Assembly (NCBI RefSeq): GCF_001445655.1
Contig: NZ_LNBE01000003.1
Location: 310,001-374,000, forward strand
From: Streptomyces roseifaciens
GTDB lineage: Bacteria > Actinomycetota > Actinomycetes > Streptomycetales > Streptomycetaceae
Direction of reading: 5' to 3'
DNA: 64,000 nucleotides
The notes below the pieces were generated by a model. That model was not told the DNA's origin. It was given only the letters and a program-made list of their open reading frames with translations, and searched no databases. Positions 61,519 to 64,000 of this stretch are shown here, piece after piece (position 1 is the stretch's first letter; the number at the start of each line of letters is the position of its first letter). A program made the translations under genes and the position numbers.

Positions 61519-62433
61519 CTAGAAGTACCCCTCGCGTTTGCGGTCCTCCATGGCGGCTTCGGAGAGTCTGTCGTCGGCTCTGGTGGCGCCGCGTTCGGTG
61601 AGGCGGGAGGCGGTGATCTCGGTGATGACCTCCTCGATGGTGGCGGCGTGGGAGTCGACGGCTCCGGTGCAGGACATGTCGCCGACGGTGCGGTAGCGCA
61701 CGGTGCGTATCTGGGTGTCCTCGCCGTCGCGGGGGCCGCCCCAGGCGCCGGGGGCGAGCCACATGCCGCCCCGGGCGAAGACCTCGCGCCGGTGGGCGAA
61801 GTAGATCGCGGGCAGCTCTATCTTCTCGCGGGCGATGTACTGCCACACGTCGAGTTCGGTGAAGTTGGACAGGGGGAAGACGCGGACGTGCTCGCCGGGG
61901 GCGTGGCGGCCGTTGTAGAGCTGCCACAGTTCGGGGCGCTGGCGGCGGGGGTCCCAGCCGCCGAACTCGTCGCGCAGGGAGAACACGCGTTCCTTGGCGC
62001 GGGCCTTCTCCTCGTCGCGGCGGCCGCCGCCGAAGACGGCGTCGAAGCGGTGGCGGGTGATGGCGTCGAGGAGGGGGACGGTCTGCAGGGGGTTGCGGGT
62101 GCCGTCGGGGCGCTCACGCACCCGTCCGGTGTCGATGGCCTCCTGGACCGAGGCGACGTGCAGGCGCAGCCCGTGCCCGGCGACGGTGCGGTCGCGGTAG
62201 GCGAGGACCTCGGGGAAGTTGTGGCCGGTGTCGACGTGCAGCAGCGCGAACGGCAGCGGCGCCGGCGCGAAGGCCTTCAAGGCCAGGTGCAGCATGACGA
62301 TGGAGTCCTTGCCGCCCGAGAACAGCAGCACCGGCCGCTCGAACTCCCCCGCCACCTCACGGAAGACGTGCACCGCCTCCGACTCCAGCACCTCCAGGTG
62401 GGGCAGGGCGAAGGGGCTTCCGGCGGCGCTCAT
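61519..62433 (-). CDS. cysD: Sulfate adenylyltransferase subunit 2
   Basis: Catalytic subunit of ATP sulfurylase, 304 residues, PP-loop fold: SGGKDS at about 39-44, HVDTGHNFPEV, FGGGRRDEEKARAKER and the C-terminal SRLTERGATRADD. It makes APS from ATP and sulfate with CysN. ATG 62433 overlaps the cysC stop (ATGA). Confidence 0.97.
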   Translation of the reverse strand: MSAAGSPFALPHLEVLESEAVHVFREVAGEFERPVLLFSGGKDSIVMLHLALKAFAPAPLPFALLHVDTGHNFPEVLAYRDRTVAGHGLRLHVASVQEAIDTGRVRERPDGTRNPLQTVPLLDAITRHRFDAVFGGGRRDEEKARAKERVFSLRDEFGGWDPRRQRPELWQLYNGRHAPGEHVRVFPLSNFTELDVWQYIAREKIELPAIYFAHRREVFARGGMWLAPGAWGGPRDGEDTQIRTVRYRTVGDMSCTGAVDSHAATIEEVITEITASRLTERGATRADDRLSEAAMEDRKREGYF

Positions 62434-62963
62434 GCCAGCCCCCGTCCCGCCAGCAGGGCGTGCAGCGCCCCTGCCGACTCCGCCACGCTCTGCCCGTGCG
62501 CCTCGATCCGCAGGTCCGGGTCGGCCGGCGCCTCGTAGGGGTCGTCGACGCCCGTCAGCCCGGAGATCTCGCCCGCCGCCTGCCGTGCGTACAGGCCCTT
62601 GACGTCCCGGACCGAGCACACCTCGACGGGCGTGGCCACGTGCACCTCCAGATAGCCGGTGCCCCGCTCCTGGTGGTGCTTGCGCACCGCCTCGCGGGAG
62701 TCCGCGTACGGCGCGATCACCGGGACGAGCACCTTCACGCCGTGCGCGGCGAGCAGCTGTGCGACGAAGCCGATCCGCCGCACGTTGGTGTCCCGGTCCT
62801 CCCGGGAGAAGCCCAGCCCGGCCGAGAGGAACTCGCGGATCTCGTCGCCGTCCAGCACCTCCACCCGGTGTCCCTCGTCGTGCAGCCGCCCGGCCAGCGC
62901 CCGGGCGATCGTGGTCTTGCCCGCGCTCGGCAGGCCGGTGAGCCAGATGGTGGCCCCGCTCAT
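62430..62963 (-). CDS. cysC: Adenylyl-sulfate kinase
   Basis: APS kinase of 177 residues giving PAPS: P-loop GLPSAGKTT, LDGDEIREFLSAGLGFSREDR, and VKGLYARQAAGEISGLTGVDDPYE. ATG 62963 is preferred because GGAGCAAGCG precedes it and the protein then starts directly before the P-loop strand; an ATG at 62987 overlapping the cysH stop would add eight residues (MTQEQEQA). PAPS would serve sulfotransferases if the reductase here uses APS. Confidence 0.95.
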   Translation of the reverse strand: MSGATIWLTGLPSAGKTTIARALAGRLHDEGHRVEVLDGDEIREFLSAGLGFSREDRDTNVRRIGFVAQLLAAHGVKVLVPVIAPYADSREAVRKHHQERGTGYLEVHVATPVEVCSVRDVKGLYARQAAGEISGLTGVDDPYEAPADPDLRIEAHGQSVAESAGALHALLAGRGLA

Positions 62964-62983
62964 CGCTTGCTCCTGCTCCTGTG

Positions 62984-63673
62984 TCATCCGTGCAGCCCGC
63001 ATTCGGTCTTGGCCAGCCCGGCCCAGCGGCCGGCGCGCGCGTCCTCGCCCGCGGCGACCCTGCGGGTGCAGGGCGCGCAGCCGACGGAGGCGTAGCCGTC
63101 CATCAGCAACGGGTTGGTCAGCACGCCGTGTTCGGCGACGTACGCGTCCACATCCTCCTGGGTCCAGCGGGCGATGGGGGAGACCTTCACCTTCCGCCGC
63201 CGCTCGTCCCAGCTGACGACGGGGGTGCCCGCGCGGGTGGGGGACTCGTCGCGGCGCAGCCCGGTCGCCCAGGCGTCGTACGCGGCGAGCCCGCGCTCCA
63301 GCGGCTCGACCTTGCGCAGCGCGCAGCACAGGTCGGGGTCGCGGTCGTGCAGCCGGGGGCCGTGGGCGGCGTCCTGCTCGGCGACGGTCGCGCGGGGCGT
63401 GAGCGTGATGACGTTGACGTCCAGCACGGCGGCGACCGCGTCGCGGGTGCCGATGGTCTCCGGGAAGTGGTAGCCGGTGTCGAGGAAGACGACGTCGACG
63501 CCGGGCAGGGCGCTCGAGGCGAGGTGGGCGACGACCGCGTCCTCCATGGAGGAGGTGACGCAGAAGCGCTCCCCGAAGGTCCCGGCGGCCCAGCGCAGTA
63601 TCTCCGGCGCCGGGGCCTCCTCCAGCTCGCGGCCCGCCCGTTCGGCGAGCGCCCGCAGATCGGTGGCGGTCAT
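62984..63673 (-). CDS. cysH: Adenylyl-sulfate (APS/PAPS) reductase
   Basis: PP-loop reductase of 229 residues. SSMEDAVVAHL and DTGYHFPET bind the nucleotide. The CC pair in DLCCALRKVEPL and CAPC later make the four-Cys [4Fe-4S] set of APS-type reductases, and the catalytic Cys is in ECGLHG at the C-terminus. It therefore probably reduces APS to sulfite. ATG 63673 overlaps the stop of the small gene upstream (ATGA). Confidence 0.96.
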   Translation of the reverse strand: MTATDLRALAERAGRELEEAPAPEILRWAAGTFGERFCVTSSMEDAVVAHLASSALPGVDVVFLDTGYHFPETIGTRDAVAAVLDVNVITLTPRATVAEQDAAHGPRLHDRDPDLCCALRKVEPLERGLAAYDAWATGLRRDESPTRAGTPVVSWDERRRKVKVSPIARWTQEDVDAYVAEHGVLTNPLLMDGYASVGCAPCTRRVAAGEDARAGRWAGLAKTECGLHG

Positions 63674-63861
63674 GACGTGCTGCCCCCTTCGCCGGGTACG
63701 GGCGCGGGGCCCCGGTGGCGCGGGGCCAGCAGCCCGAGGAACGACAGGCGGAACGCGCGGCTGCATGCGGCGCATTCCCAGGCGCCGTGCCCCTCCTCGG
63801 AGGGGCGCAGGTCCTCGTCGCCGCAGTAGGGGCAGTAGAAGGGGGCGGCGCGTCCGCTCAT
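63670..63861 (-). CDS. Small zinc-ribbon/rubredoxin-like protein of the sulfur cluster (63 aa)
   Basis: Sixty-three residues with CPYC at 10-13 and CAAC at 30-33, a rubredoxin- or zinc-ribbon-like arrangement, followed by a basic tail. It overlaps both neighbours by ATGA junctions (sulfite reductase upstream, cysH downstream), so it is translated with them. I recall such a gene at the same place in other Streptomyces. A role as electron carrier or assembly factor for the reductases is inference. Confidence 0.88.
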   Translation of the reverse strand: MSGRAAPFYCPYCGDEDLRPSEEGHGAWECAACSRAFRLSFLGLLAPRHRGPAPVPGEGGSTS

Positions 63862-64000
63862 GACAGGTCCGCCTCTCCGGCGCGCGCGACCCAGGCGGCG
63901 AACCGCTCGCCGTCCTCGCGCTGTTCGGCGAAGCGGGTCAGCACCCGCTCGATGTAGTCGGGCAGTTCCGCGGAGGTGACCTTCAGTCCGCGGACCTTGC
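63858..64000 (-). CDS. Ferredoxin-nitrite/sulfite reductase, C-terminal fragment (cut by window edge)
   Basis: The last 47 residues, ending RVLTRFAEQREDGERFAAWV then ARAGEADLS, match the C-terminus of actinobacterial sirohaem sulfite/nitrite reductases. The stop overlaps the next ATG. The catalytic part is outside the window. The gene position, before cysH-cysC-cysD-cysN, supports sulfite reductase (sulfite to sulfide). Confidence 0.85.
   Translation of the reverse strand, partial: KVRGLKVTSAELPDYIERVLTRFAEQREDGERFAAWVARAGEADLS

Overview
The window is chromosomal DNA of a Streptomyces (high-GC actinomycete). The evidence is the very high GC with strong third-position GC bias, frequent GTG/TTG starts, many ATGA/GTGA overlaps, copies of typical Streptomyces intergenic repeats, and families such as the SAV2148 HEPN protein, HemQ and DUF3000. 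The gene order hemE ... hemG-hemQ ... murC-msrB ... cys cluster is, as I recall it, that of a conserved core region in this genus. No tRNA, rRNA, CRISPR array, insertion sequence, prophage or integration site was seen.

Layout. 1-2400: a truncated DUF3000 gene diverges from hemE; an ene-reductase follows. 2400-6400: a small accessory block with a MarR regulator and its operators, a nitroreductase-hemerythrin fusion, and a divergent pair of an EamA exporter (TTG start, TTA as third codon) and an iron/2-oxoglutarate-type oxygenase. 6400-11600: part of the beta-ketoadipate pathway (pcaF, pobA, pcaH, pcaG, an FAD oxidoreductase). 11788-13964: hemG and hemQ, the end of the coproporphyrin-dependent haem route. 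14000-21700: a secreted tripeptidyl-aminopeptidase-like hydrolase, a degenerate NERD protein, a block of degenerate repeats, then efeO-efeB-phosphoesterase joined by two ATGA overlaps. 21860-24500: BlaI-type repressor divergent from a class A penicillin-binding protein whose transpeptidase motifs are destroyed.

24560-38860: mostly housekeeping and envelope genes: two deacetylase-like lipoproteins, Pth2, a small ABC exporter, ZapE, a RibD-C reductase, an ABC/FtsX pair divergent from a two-component system, murC, msrB. 38986-48823: trehalose/glycogen genes treZ, treY and glgX, interrupted by a GNAT protein, a lipoamide-dehydrogenase-like flavoprotein and a LysR regulator. 49293-51372: the SAV2148 HEPN protein and a DEDDh exonuclease. 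51530-56445: a phosphotransferase, a secreted subtilisin with a palindrome in its promoter spacer, a LysE exporter, and an NAD(P)-binding oxidoreductase divergent from a MarR gene with twin operators. 56376-64000: a continuous leftward sulfur cluster running from sulfite reductase through cysH, cysC, cysD, cysN and a sulfonate-type ABC transporter to a sirohydrochlorin chelatase that would feed sirohaem back to the reductase.

Most convincing oddities: the penicillin-binding protein with Thr-Ala-Phe-Ala in place of SxxK and Lys-Pro-Gly in place of KTG; the TTA codon at position 3 of the EamA gene (possible bldA control); the nitroreductase-hemerythrin fusion; efeOB without efeU but coupled to a phosphoesterase; an ABC ATPase whose coding region contains an intergenic repeat; and several well-defined palindromic operators.
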